A stretch of 64,000 nucleotides of DNA from Arcuatula senhousia (taxonomy: Eukaryota > Mollusca > Bivalvia > Mytilida > Mytilidae), in NCBI GenBank assembly GCA_963971305.1, contig OZ020307.1, positions 51,643,702 through 51,707,701 on the forward strand, written 5' to 3'. A program made the translations under genes and the position numbers. The notes under the pieces were generated by a model, which had not been told where the DNA came from, made no database searches, and was given only the letters and a program-made list of their open reading frames with translations. Below, piece by piece: positions 38,697 through 50,874 of this stretch (the first letter of the stretch is position 1; the number at the start of each line of letters is the position of its first letter).

Positions 38697-38792
38697 CTAT
38701 TCAGAATTTGAAAAGAAAATCTCTAGAATGATTTCCAGTGAAACACAAAAATGACTGCAAAATCTATATGTATATATATATAGACGTCTTAC

Positions 38793-39005
38793 CGTATTGT
38801 GATAGCGGCATGTAGCACACTTCTGTTTCCCGCAAAATGACCCTAACAACGTCAACATTTGCTTTTTATTCTCGGAACGCGGACGTGATAGAAAGCCACA
38901 TCCTTTACATAGCAACGTCCGCCTGTTTGTTGACCGAGCGTCGTTTTGTGTTTTTGACCGCAACAAAATTAGCTTAAAGGACTGTATTAATCGTATTATT
39001 GTCAC
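38793..39005 (-). CDS. Candidate coding exon with CxxC pairs (uncertain)
   Basis: A minus-strand open stretch from a Met codon at 39005 ends at a strong donor, ACG|GTAAGA (GT at 38792-38791), phase 0. It encodes RRTLLCKGCGFLS, about 25 residues, then KCATCRYH, two CxxC pairs as in a zinc ribbon. RTLLCKGC is loosely reminiscent of the RNase P subunit Rpp21/Rpr2 family, but the second pair does not match well and I could not find a following exon. Base composition is less AT-rich than the surroundings. It may be a chance frame. Confidence 0.25.
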
Positions 39006-39510
39006 TGGAAATGTCTGTTTAAAGTTTCTTAAGGTATGTTGGATTCTCGGACTAGTAATTTAGGCGGCTTACTTGCGAGTTTTTATTGAATTTTACAATT
39101 TTCTGTTAAAAATGTGTTGCTTCACTGGTTATAAAAGCATGTAAAACCCATATTAAGCGAGTTAATCCCACAACTTATTTCTATCACTGCCTGTTTTAAG
39201 TCAGGACCATTGATGTTTATATTTCTCCGAAATGTAAACCTCCCGTTTTGTCCTGTTTGCTTGTTTATTTTGAGATTGCTCTACCTTGTTCAACAATTTT
39301 GACTTACTGTAGTAGTATAGTCTATCCATTTCACCGTGTGTACAAGTCATATTATCTTGAGGCCAAATAATGAGTCCTACATGCCCGCCTACGTATAACT
39401 TTCTGTTTTTTATAATGAAAGATTTGAGTAACTATATCACTTAATGGTCTGGATGATTAAGTCGCACAAAATAGTTTTTGCAAAGTATTGTTTAGACCGT
39501 GTTTTTCTTA

Positions 39511-39767
39511 AGGAGCAACCGTTTGATTTTTATGGGGGGCTATGGCCAATTTGAAATAAAAAGGCAGGATGGCAAAAATCCAGAAATAAAAAGACAGGAC
39601 AGTGCTTTGAGTAAAAAGCAAGGCAGTATGGTATTTTTGGCTAAAAACTTGATAGTTGCTTTAAAAATAAAAAAAAATCCAGGCTCGCCTTTTTTCCGAA
39701 AATAAAAAGGCAGGACGAAGAAAATATCCATAGCTCCCCCCCCCATAAAATCAAATGGTTGCTCCCT
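39511..39767. mobile_element. Miniature inverted-repeat element, 257 bp
   Basis: Left end AGGAGCAACCGTTTGATTTT-TATGGGGGG and right end (reverse complement AGGGAGCAACCATTTGATTT-TATGGGGGG) form inverted repeats of about 35 bp ending in CTATGG. Interior words AAATAAAAAGGCAGGA occur in both orientations. No coding capacity. Confidence 0.7.
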
Positions 39768-39940
39768 TATCATCATTTTACCGAGTGGTAAAAGGGAAAT
39801 TTTAATCCTTCAGCTTGAAAAGGGAAGGGGTACCGTATCACCATTTGTAATGACAAAATTTGTCCGTTCCGCAGTCCGTGTGTCCGTCCACTACACACAG
39901 AGAGGAATTCACTCCTAGTACGGCGAGTTAACGTACAAAT

Positions 39941-41778
39941 CAGTGGCGTAGCTTGCCTTTTTTAAAAGTGAGGCAAAACCGGAAAGGGGTCTGGGGACCG
40001 CTAAAGGTCCCCAGTGGGTCCAGGGCAAAGCCCTGGTAGGGGGTCCAGGGGGGCGAAGCCCCCCGGCCGAAAACGATTTCTAGCTATTTGGAGGCCACAG
40101 AATGCTTCTCCTAACCATATAAAAAAAGGTATCAAAGTCAATCTGGGTCTTCTTTTTTAAAAACTGAACAAGTGTCTAAAGAAAACATTCATTATATTAT
40201 CCACATTGAAATTCGAAATCGTTTAAACTCAAAGGTTTTTTCTATCCCAGGCCTGGCATAGGTTGATCTTAGACATTCAAAATTTGGATAGCAGTTGAGT
40301 ATTTTTTGGTTATAATTCATGAGTTTCTGACAATTCGAAATTTGAATGGCATTACTTATTTTTTTTATTCCGATGCTCACAACTTTTACATACGTATTGT
40401 TTCGACTAGTTTATAAACTGCGTTTCGTGTTTAAGCCATGTCCCTGCTAGGTATGGTAGCGCGAGTGAGTTGGTGTTTTATGCAACACTACATAGGGCGA
40501 TGAAATGAAGAGAGTGATAAAATGAACATGAAATGATGATGAGAAATATGGGGTTTAATGGGACATTTCGAAGTCCACAGAAAAGGGAGAGAGATGAGTA
40601 GGGGCGAAAAATTCAGCCTATTTGGTGCAATACTTGACGGTCCACAAAGAGATCTTCACGTGCATGAAGCGTGCATGGCACTCTTCACACACGTTGGCCC
40701 ACTATGGTCAGCGGTCAAGGTTAAACTGACAATCCCCGCGGACGAGGACCTTCTATTTTAGCCACCTATGGTACACACTTGGTCGCTCTATGGGCTAAGC
40801 ACTAACCCGATGTCAGAATTCCAAGACCCTTTGTCGCCTCTTACAACAAGCTAGGCTCTGTTGCGGGCCTATTCGTCACCCGGGCTCCGCACGGGACGAG
40901 TATGATACAATGTTACTTTGTTTTTCTATTTGTTGTTTCTTGTAAATACCGAGATCGCATAGATTTAGATGTTACTGGTTTTGAGATGTTAAAATACAAA
41001 CTTTCTCATTTAGATACAGCGTCGTATAAGCAATTTCATACACTACTCAACTATATACTTATCTGCAGATGGGTCGACCGTAGGTTCTCTTCTTGTAATA
41101 TAAAGCCATTTTAAAGCAAGAAAAGTATCATAGTGAAACTTGTTACCGACAAATGATTTTATCAAAGAAAAATTTTTTTAAGTAAGCCAACCGAAAGTAA
41201 CTTTGTATTACAATGATTGAACACGATAGTGCTGGTGAATGGACCTTTGATCCCTAGCTGTATATTTTAATTTCGATTAGCTAAAAGGTACTAAAAGCCG
41301 TGCAAAAAATTGCAGCAGTATGTTTTTAGTAACAAACGATGAAACAATAACAGCCATATACTATTTATAAGGTTGGTGGATCGTAGTAGATGCGAAGTAG
41401 AACCAAGACCTGTGTGTTTTAGACGTTACATTTTTTTTTTAATAAACTTGAATTCTTCAATTTTGATTGACATGATGATCATTTGTTATATCCTTGAAAG
41501 CTTTGAAAGCAAGAGCACATGTAAACTTCCAAATAATAAAACGAACTTTTAAAAGGGAATAGAAATGTACTACAATTGAGAAGATGAATAAAGATTGTAA
41601 TACTGAGTGATAAGCACGAATTGGCTTCGACTTCAATGACCCCTGGCACAAAAAGCTTTACTGTATCTGTCTCTTCCTTTTTCGGTTCAGTTTGTTTTTT
41701 ATGTTTACGATCATTTTTTTTTTGACGAAAAAAAAGTGAGGCAACTGCCTCATTGCCTCAATGGAAGCTACGCCGCTG
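39941..41778. mobile_element. hAT-like non-autonomous transposon, 1838 bp, TSD CAAAT, with nested SINE-like copy
   Basis: Ends CAGTGGCGTAGCTT and (reverse complement) CAGCGGCGTAGCTT form a 14-bp inverted repeat, followed on both sides by a GTGAGGCA word. Direct copies of CAAAT flank it (39936-39940, 41779-41783). Three GC-rich hairpins lie near the left end. The reverse-oriented SINE-like repeat at 40450-40900 is nested inside, so the element is older than that insertion. No transposase frame. Confidence 0.75.
40450..40900 (-). mobile_element. SINE-like repeat, inverted copy of 36080-36600
   Basis: Reverse complement of the repeat at 36080-36600. Landmarks include GAGTGAGTTGGTGTTTTATG at the left and GCCTATTCGTCACCCGGGC at the right. 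It is less well preserved than the plus-strand copy and is nested in a DNA transposon. Confidence 0.65.
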
Positions 41779-42189
41779 CAAATTGTTATTTTCTAATATT
41801 TGTGTTTCGATACGATATTAACTTAAATCACAAAAAAAAGAAAACGGAAAAAAAAAACATTATCCAAACTTGTTAACTTTTTTCTTGGTCGGATAAAACA
41901 TAGCCTGACCAAAACCAAGTTTTGTTCATTTTTTGTGAACTCTTTCAGGTATGAAATTTGAAGTTTGTTGTCATCCTGTTTCAAGAATCATAGATGTACC
42001 AATGGGCTTTTAAAGCACGAAAAGGCTACCGAGATCATTAAAGAAAAAGAAAAAACAATACGACCAAACACATATTAAAGGTGGAAGAGCGTGAACTTGC
42101 TTTTAAAACTACAAAATCTTTGAACAACCTAAGTTCATTTGAAAAAGTACGATGGCTTATCCGTGCCAAACAATAAAATGAAAAAAAAA

Positions 42190-42380
42190 TCTTATTTCGT
42201 TATACGATTTACTTATCCGTTAGAACGGTTTATTAAATCGTACAAACGAATTAATAAATCGTACAAACGAGTAATTAATCGTTTAAACGATTTAATATTA
42301 AACCGTTCTAACGGATTAATAAATCGTTTGTTAATAAATCATACAAACGCTTTAATCAACCGTTCTAACAGAACGAAATA
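42190..42380. repeat. Palindromic AT/CG cluster of AAATCGTACAAACG units
   Basis: TCCGTTAGAACGGTTTA (about 42215-42231) and its reverse complement TAAACCGTTCTAACGGA (about 42299-42315) flank repeated TAAATCGTACAAACGA words and the palindrome ATCGTTTAAACGAT. The whole can fold as a long cruciform. Class unknown. Confidence 0.5.
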
Positions 42381-43309
42381 TTGTTTTTCTTTTTGTAGTT
42401 TAACACGAATAAGCCTTCGTAAAAAAGAAATCCTTTTTAGTATACGAGCACATGATATTTTTCCAAAAACCTCTTGAGTGCATGAGGACCAAAAATCGTT
42501 GTACAATATATCAAATTGGAGTAACATAACCCCCTGTTATTAACATGTTACATGTTTAAAGGCTACGGTATATATGTGAATTGAAAAGTTCATGAGTTCA
42601 TGAGTTAAGTTGGAAGCCATTACGTTTGTAATAGAATTTTGTCAATAGTCTTTCATTTGCATGGGTGTCATTTTCGAGACTTGATTAAATTAAAATAAGA
42701 AACAGGTTTCCTAGAATATGTCCGTAATATGAAGTCCGTAAAGAAATCATGTATGAGATGAAGGAAGTCAGCAAATTACTAGCAACTTTTTACAAGAGTC
42801 CCTTAGGTTAACGAAAGATGCAGAAACTGGATAAACTCGTCCGAAGTAATAAGGAAATTTCGTTGTTCGTATACAAAGTTTCGCTGAATTGCCATATCTA
42901 GCGCATGTTTAGACTGTATTTGGCAACTTGGAGAGTCAATGAGGTAAATTTTATATTTTTAAACCTTCATACAAAATTGTTTAAAAGAAATATGTAAAAA
43001 AGTGCAGCTAAAGAGCGTCAGAAATTATTTCTTTCTAAACATTCTTAATTCATATAAAATTTAATAAAAAAAAAAAGATAACTGTTTATAATGCTTTCTC
43101 TAGTAGCATGCAAATTACAGAATAACAGGAAAATGCGTTTTTGACAAACCACGACGTTTAAAGCCAGATAACCCGCATTTCTTCTGTTTTAAAGATTTTT
43201 CAGAGGAGTACTAGGTTTGTAATCATAAGTTCGACGGAGCAAAATCAGTTGCCAAACATTGCAAAAAAGCGAAAGTCACTAAGGTCAACGAACAAGGAAA
43301 GGCAAGATT

Positions 43310-46300
43310 TTACATCAATTTAAAACTGTGATTCTTTTTCTTAGATTTGTATTCCTTGTCATTTGGTTCTTTATCCTCGCATCGTTTCTCTTCGTCTGCT
43401 GGTTTGGGACGAACGCATAAAACTGCATGAACAACTTCTGTAAACACTTCCTGCAGTCCTTCTGAACATAAAGATGAGGTTTCGATGTATTTTTGTGCTT
43501 TTAGTCTTTTTGCTAACACGTGAGCTTTCTCGCTCATCTTCTGTCTCGCCTTTTGACAAACCAGATCACGTTTAGTTCCCACGAGAATTTTCGGGACATC
43601 CGGACAATGTTTGATTATTTCAGGAAACCACTACAAAAAAAAAGAGAAAACATGAAAGGTAGCCAATTTTAATAGATTACACCATGAATTATAATACAGC
43701 AACACAGAGGGTTTTAGTTAAAAGAAACTAGTGATAAATTGAATAGCTTGGTACGTCATTTTAAATGGACTGCATTAAAGCTTTGTATAATTTGTCTCCA
43801 ATAGATTGACCTCTACCAAGTTTGTGGCATTTTGAATGTACAGAACAACCAACACGGTCAATAATGTTGAAAATATAAAATTGGCTAGACTGCAGTTTTT
43901 GATAAATGTAACGTAATTTTTATGAGACGGAAAGAATGTGAAGCAATATTCAATCTTAAGCATTAAAAGCTTTTGAATTTTTTTTTACTAAAGGTCTTTC
44001 TTAGTTTTATGAGGCAAATTAATTCAATAAATTTTACAAAATGAAAAAATCATATAATAGGGGGAAAATTAATAAATCAGTTTTCAAATTAAATTCCCCA
44101 GTTTGAGCCTCATCCATAAAAAAATAAAAAAAATCATCCATCGAAAAATAACACTTAGTTTTCAAATGGTAAACATATCATCTGAAAGTTTTACTTCATG
44201 TTATTATCTACAGCAGATTTTAAGCATTCAGATTATATTGATCTAAATTAAATTAATCATCTAGCCATGTAAACGAAATGTTTTGAAGCACAAATTAAAC
44301 AATTATAATATACTTGCTATAGTTTCTAAATGCTCTAGGCTCACAGAGTCTGTCAGTGCAAAACACATCAAAAATACGTCCTAAAATAAAATTATAAATC
44401 ATGAATTTTGATCTGATTTACCCAAAAAGATTTTCTTTTTAATAAATTGACTAAAAATGAAAAATAAAAACAATGATCTGTTAAAGAACTGAGCAAGAAC
44501 ACTTCTATTTGAAGCCGCAAAACTATGATCGACATTCAGTTCCATAAGCCGGGCACAACCAAAACTAATTCATTGACTGTGTCATGCCCGTTTTAAATAA
44601 TCAAACGGAGTAGGTTCGATCATTGCGCGGAGTTTGAAAACGATGATATAATATATCTATGATTATCTATTCATGTTAACTGTTTCTTCAATTTTAAAAG
44701 AGACTCACCGTCAAAGGGTAGGTCAGTTGTCTCAATCTCGCCGATGCCTCGCTGCAATCAACGCTCCATAAGACCAACCCAATGGGTTTATCACGAACTA
44801 TTACACTGGTTTTGTATCCCTCACTGAAAACAAAAACAAACGCTCCTTTTAATTTGTTTCATTGGTGTAAACTAGTGATTTTTTAATAAAAATATCGTAA
44901 ATCAAACCATCAATTTTTTGCATATAAAAATTATTGAAAAACAGCTTTAACTTATCAGAAAAGAAAATCATTTCTAAAGCAGAGAACAAATTCAAATTTT
45001 AACAAGAGAAAAAGTTTAACATCATCGAAGTGATATCAGAAAAGCATTTGGATTATTTAAACCATATTTTTCTCGCCTGCGACGAATAGTCGCGAAAGGC
45101 GAGACATAAGTATTATTTTTCGGATACGGCGTAATTTTTTTGTAAGACTTTTGCGGAAAATTAAGGCATCTTATCATTGGTATACAGACAATTGAGGTTA
45201 TGGTCTATATGCAACTGTCACCATGCCATGTGACATTGACCCAATTTTCACGCGTCAGAGACTTTGTGAACTGAAGCCTTTTTTCAGGCTGTAATCTTTT
45301 TTAAGAGTTTTGTGGCTTGAAAAATATGATAGCTCGGCATCTGATATTTGGTATACAGACAGTCAGGTGTGGTTATGGTCTACGCATCTGTCACCATGTT
45401 GTGTGACTTTGATTCCATTTTCACGCTTCAGTGACTTTCTGAACCTGCATCTTTTTAAAGGCCGTAAAATGAATTGCTTGAAAAGTATTACAACTAGGCA
45501 TCCGATATTTAGGATATCGATGAACCAGATAAGAGTTATTGCGTCTGTCACCATATTATTTGGTCTTGACCTCGTTTTTTACACAAAATAACTGTTCATT
45601 TTTGTGTTCAGTCTTTTATAAGTTAAGTCTGTTTCTCAATGACGATGATACCTAGAATCACTTTAGTTGGTTCACATGATAATGTCATTCAGTCACCTGG
45701 CAAATGACCTTGACTTTTATTAACCACTGATCTCAAGAACTCAAGGCCTAGATTAACGTTTAATGCGTTTGATGATTGTACCAACAGACGAGAAATAATG
45801 AATGAATAGTTGAATAACTAGGCATTCCGATGGTGCCAGCATGCGAGACATGCTTGAGTGTTAACTCTTGTTTATTACATTTTCAACAGATAATTTGGTT
45901 GTTTTTACCTTGGATATGTAACTTCATCTGTAGGTATAGCACCGTCTTTATAAGTTCTGAGAAGCCATCTTTTACCAACGTTTCTATCAATGTAATAGAA
46001 AACTTTTAATGCAGTTGACCACGAAGACTTTAAATTGGGATTTAAGTTTCATGGGCTTTTGACTGTTGTGGCATTTCAGTAGAAAACAATCGGAACTTCA
46101 TCAAGTATTTTGACAATCCTTCTTTGGTAATTAATATTAATTCAGATAGAAAATAGAATTCCTTCTTAAAAAGAAAAGTTGTTTTCTTGAAGACTTATAG
46201 GTGATAAATTTCTAATGCTCGTCTATATAAATCCGTCTAAATATGATCGTTTATTGTTTATCACATGTTTCAACGAAATTCCCAGGATCGATCTATTTGA

Positions 46301-46975
46301 ATAATATAATAAAAAGAAGCTGAAGTAAAACGGAAATTAAAGACACTGGTTACTAGTATATCAAAACCGAAAAACATAAAATTATGATATAAATATCAAA
46401 ATCTTACTGCGTAATATAGAAAAAAAAAGAAAACCCTGTAAGACTTTCCACTGGGTATTGTAATTGAAAAGCAGGAACTGCTTAACCTTCCGGGCAAATG
46501 AGTTCACTTAAAATTGTGGAATTTGCAGCTGATCGATCAATATAAGTTTCTATCACCATGATCACTGTTTTGTTTTAACTGACTGTATTTTAGTTGTTGT
46601 TGAACTTTGAAATTTTGGTACAACTGCGGTCTCAATTTCGGTTAAATACCTGAAAAGGACATTATAAAAAAACAAATGCTGAAATATTTTCAAGGTAATA
46701 TAGATACAAGTATTTAGATTAACGAAAACGGAGTATGTGACTGTTATATCTCCTACATGATCTGTTTTCCGGGTTGTGACGTAGTACGGATATATACCAA
46801 CGACTGATAAAATGTACATAGATTTTCAGGGTTGAAATTACAGTAACATTGTTTGATTATATTCTAGACATTCATACACTTACTTGTAAACATATATATA
46901 TAAGAAATGTATAAATATGAAGTAAGATTTAACTTTTTACCTATCTCCGACGGCTACTACTTTTAAAGAAACCAT
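43310..46975 (-). CDS. Degenerate Rac/Rho paralogue, likely pseudo-GTPase, five exons
   Basis: Exons (minus): 46975-46941, 45983-45909, 44823-44709, 44380-44318 and 43630-43310, total 609 nt, 202 aa, uninterrupted. Intron positions and phases are those of Rac1. Intron 4 has a GC donor (ATA|GCAAGT); the others are GT-AG. By Rac numbering, Gly12 is Arg and Thr17 is Arg (P-loop GDRNVGKRW), and DTAGQ (57-61) is SVDCS, so Gln61 and the magnesium-contacting residues are gone. TKRD and the SSL motif remain. The C-terminus is long, rich in Lys and Glu, and ends SFKLM without a CAAX cysteine. GTP hydrolysis and probably nucleotide binding are lost, and lipid anchoring is not possible by the usual route. 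It could be a regulatory scaffold or an early pseudogene; the intact frame and splice sites favour an expressed protein. Confidence 0.8.
45071..45870. repeat. Dispersed repeat with tandem core inside intron 2 of the degenerate Rac gene
   Basis: It begins with a hairpin, CTCGCCTGCGAC-GAATA-GTCGCGAAAGGCGAG. It then has three loose units sharing GGTATACAGACA (or AGGATATCGATGA), CTGTCACCAT and TTTTCACGC, spaced about 165 bp. Another pearl-like arrangement. Non-coding. Confidence 0.5.
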
Positions 46976-47261
46976 GATGCTCTTCTTTTAACAAAATCCA
47001 TTTGATGCTCCCTTTTTCGGCAATGTGTAAAAACTAGTTTTGTTAACTAATCAATGAAGCATTCATGTACAATTTCCTTGTTGACTTTAATTTAAAAGGA
47101 AGTAGTGGAAGCAGTGGAAAATCCAAGATATAAATAAATTGTCGGGAAGAGTTTTTTGTAAATATTCTTATATCGTGGTTTGTATTATTTATAATCGTTT
47201 TGTAAGAATGATTTCTTCAAACGAATTTTACTTTTTCTTGCGGATGCTTATGAAGTTATAC

Positions 47262-47650
47262 ATGTCATTATACCCCCCCCCCCTAAGCAAAGTTTGGGGT
47301 ATATAAATCATCCCGTCCATTTTTGTCCACAAATCCCGTAAGCTCCTAAACCGCTCGATGGATTTTGATAAAACTTTACATGAAGAAAGTACATCATAGA
47401 CCATCATATGAAGTTGTTACGTGTATGAAAGTTCTTCGCACCTATTAGTATCATTCAGGTTTGGGACGGGGTGGTATGGTCCTAATTTTTAGATAAAGAG
47501 GTCAACGTAAGACCTCTCGAGCGCCTAGATTGCTTCATGGATTTTATTGAAACTTTACAGGAAAGGAGTACACCATATGGAGATGTGCATTAAGACATTT
47601 CATTGTGGTCGAGTACCATTCAGACTGACCATTAGATGGACTTAGTTTTT
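47262..47650. repeat. Repeat between the two distal Rac genes
   Basis: Starts with TATACCCCCCCCCCCC and its partner TTTGGGGTATA, then two related units of about 190 bp containing CTCGATGGATTTTGATAAAAC and CTTCATGGATTTTATTGAAAC. Non-coding dispersed element. Confidence 0.5.
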
Positions 47651-47770
47651 GCATGATATAGAAAAAAGAAAAATACCATCTAGGCTTTACTTTTTACTTA
47701 ACATTTTTATACAATAACTTAATAACAAAACAACACTTATTTCATGATGCCGATGGCATTGCCGTCACAT

Positions 47771-47776
47771 TTTATT
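47771..47776 (-). terminator. Candidate poly(A) signal of the third Rac gene
   Basis: TTTATT here reads AATAAA on the minus strand, about 210 nt after the stop codon of the gene at 50811-47985. Confidence 0.4.
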
Positions 47777-47984
47777 CACAACTACAATACGATGGTGTTC
47801 AAATAACTTTCTCAACATGCAAATTTGTATTTCAAAACATTTTCTGAAGAACCAGATTTATAAATTCCTTTGAGTCAATTTTCTGCATGACAAAACCAGT
47901 GTCTTTCCTTGGCCAGCCCCATAAGTACAACGAATCCTGACAATATAGACTTAGTGGCAACATGTATTCTCTGGATTTGACAAA

Positions 47985-50811
47985 TCACAAAATCCTACAC
48001 CTAGAACCTTTTTTCTTAGTCTTTTTCGAAGGCAGCAGCACAGCTTTAATAGCTTCGTCTATGAGTGTTTTGACACCTTGCATATTCTTTGCCGAGCACT
48101 CTAGATACTTCACGGCCCTGATTTCTTTGGCCAGGGCCACACCCTTGTCCTGTGGAATTGTCTGGGACTTCCGTTTGTCTGCTGAGTCTCTACATGATTC
48201 TCTCAGGTCTGACTTTGTGGCAACAAGGATGACGGGGACGTGGGGACAATGATGTCTCACTTCTGGATACCACTACAAAAGTTTTAAAACAATTATGAAT
48301 GGACAAAACAATTTCCTCCGTAGAGAGTTTATCCGGTCAATTAACAACTGCGATTTACAAAAAATTCCCCTTTGTAAACCAGGCTGTTTTGTTTGTTATT
48401 CTTTGAAATGATATTATGAGAACGATTTGAACCGTTCGTTTAAATCGTTTGTTGTTGCTTTTATGCTCTCTGGTCTATCAATTTCGTTGCTCGAATTATA
48501 TGATATGATGAAAACCAGTTTTGATCTGTGCTTTTAATAATGACAGAAAATTATGTCAGAGGATTATATTAGTTTTAATGTAAACTTTAAACGATTTTAT
48601 TCTATATGAGCCAGTCTTAATGAAGCCTGAAAAAGAGTTAGCCTCTTATGTTTATGCTAATGTTATTTTTGCCCCCTCCCCCCAAAAAACAACCACAATA
48701 TGCATCGAATCGCATGCATTTATATGTTTACTCATTTTCTGATGACAAGCTATATAGCGAGTGGTGCAGATCCTATTCAATGTAAAAGCAACGTTTTAAA
48801 ACATATCAGTCATGACACGCGTCGCGTACCTTTAATTTTACATTTCCAAAGCTGGCAGAATTGTCAACCGAAAAACATAACACAAAAACATCCTGAAATA
48901 AACCAGAAATACATGTCAGATAATGGGTATGCACAATGACAAGATTCGATTTCAACATTTATTAAACATGTACCGACAACAACATAGCGTGAACAAAATT
49001 TCCATGATTGCATTAACATAAATTTAGTTTTAGATATTACCACCAAAATGACAAAATATCTGCAAATTCCAGCTATTACATTGCTAAAGGACTATTGTCC
49101 GAAAATCGATGAGCTATTTCTTTGATATCCTTATTATGGACTTGCAACAAATTCAGTAAGTGTCCGAAGTCAAATTTTTTTAAGTCTTAGAATGTGTCTT
49201 ATTTTATAGTCGGTAGATGTTTCACTATTTGTGAAAGACTTACTGTCAGAGGGTAAGACAACGGACGTATCCGATCGTAATCACATTGCCCGGCAGTATC
49301 CCAGAGCCCGAGCTGTATAGGTTGTCCGTCCACCACCACATTTGTCGAGTAATGGTCGAATCTTAAGAAAAAAAAAAAACAGATAAAAGCAAAAAATAAC
49401 AAAAAATGACGAAGACAAAATTATCTAGCACAGTATAACTGATCAAGCATGATCGGAAGAGTGAGTAACTAGAGGAGTATTGACCCAGGCAAAGGGCATG
49501 ATCTCTACATATGAGTATATTTATATTTTTATTCTACAAAATATGAAGAAGAAAAAACAGTCGGGCGATAAGGTGTTAACGCTTCGTGAATCTTTTCAAG
49601 TACGGGCATTGACGGGAGAGCGCACATACGTAATCAATACATAAAAAAAAACAATGCTGTCGATGAACACGACGTAAAAAAAAATGAAAATCAAATGAAG
49701 AGGTAAAATTAAATTTAAACTTTATTTTCTATCTTCATTACACTCAAATGTTTTACGTAAAAAAGCAAGCAAAGCTTGAAACATCAAAACAGAATTACGT
49801 TTGGATGTAAAGAAATTAACTGAGAGTTCAAGAAAAGTTGGTGTTTGGTAGCAACTTAAATGAGTATCGTTTGATCCGGCTTAGTAAATATAAACAATTT
49901 GGTAATATTTACGTTCGGTGTCTCTAATGGGAATTTCCACATGAAATATATTTTACGTTAACCAACCTTACTTCATGTACAAGGGTTGGTATAAAGACCA
50001 TCTTAATTATACTGCTTGACAACAGATTTGTCAAATTACTAATGATGTCATTTTACAGGATACTAATTTAATTATACAACATTATTATATTTTGTGTACA
50101 TGTTATAAACAGATTTTTTCGAAAATCAAATCGCATTTGGTCTTCTTCATATTGTACTTATCAGTTATGTATCAGTATAATCAACCTTCAAGACGGTTTT
50201 CCAGTATTTATCAGGAAATCATTGTAATACAGACGGACGGACAGACGCCGTACATAATATACGCTGCTTCGTACGGCTGGATATACAACTACCGAGCTTT
50301 TTCGTTACTTGACAATACTACAACGAATGGGGTTTGAAAAGTTCATACTTACACCGTTGGTATATATTCTTCAGGAAACGTGTCCGTTACGTAACAGGTT
50401 AACATACAAGTCTTTCCAACTGCCCTTTGTTAAAATAAATAAGATTGCAATTTGACATATAAAGTACATGGGATGACAAGTACAAGAGAGATGAGGATTC
50501 TAAAGAAAAAACAAAAACAAAACAAAAAACAAAACATTTTTGTAAGGAATCAATCTGATATAAAACCAATTCGTTCCTAGTGTTTCATTCTAGTGGACTT
50601 ATCCTTGGTATATCTTTACAAAAAAAGTATGAAAAATGTAAATGTATTCATGTCATTTTCCACCGACTAAATAAGAAATAATTGAAATTCTTAAATAAGT
50701 TATAATAAAAAGTACTAAAATTAATTGAAAAATATATATAGGCATTAAAATTGTCAATAAAATGAAAACATACCCATCTCCAACCACAACACACTTAATA
50801 TTCCTAGCCAT
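47985..50811 (-). CDS. Rac-like small GTPase, five exons
   Basis: Exons (minus): 50811-50774, 50424-50353, 49361-49244, 48892-48830 and 48272-47985, all GT-AG, total 579 nt, 192 aa. Motifs: GDGAVGKTC P-loop, EEYIPTVFDHYS switch I, DTAGQ with the catalytic Gln, ATKSD for base recognition, ECSA, a KKTKKKGSR polybasic run and CAAX box CRIL. It should therefore be an active, geranylgeranylated Rho-family GTPase. It differs from Rac1 at many positions (Cys after DTAGQ instead of Glu, [20 protein letters not shown]), so effector choice may differ. It is head-to-tail with the degenerate paralogue, about 1 kb upstream of it. TATA-like words at 50855-50849 and about 50870-50861 precede the start codon. 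Confidence 0.92.
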
Positions 50812-50874
50812 ATTGTAAAAATACTTTTTGACAATTTTGTTTGTATTGTTTTATACACGTGTATTTATAAAGAT

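Noticed and set aside
42139..42477. 112-codon frame rich in NRLI repeats
   Set aside because: It arises from the palindromic AAATCGTACAAACG cluster, has low complexity and lacks homology.
44312..44318. GT donor at 44313-44312 for exon 4 of the degenerate Rac gene
   Set aside because: It would add four nucleotides and break the frame with the next exon, while the GC donor keeps the paralogous length and phase.
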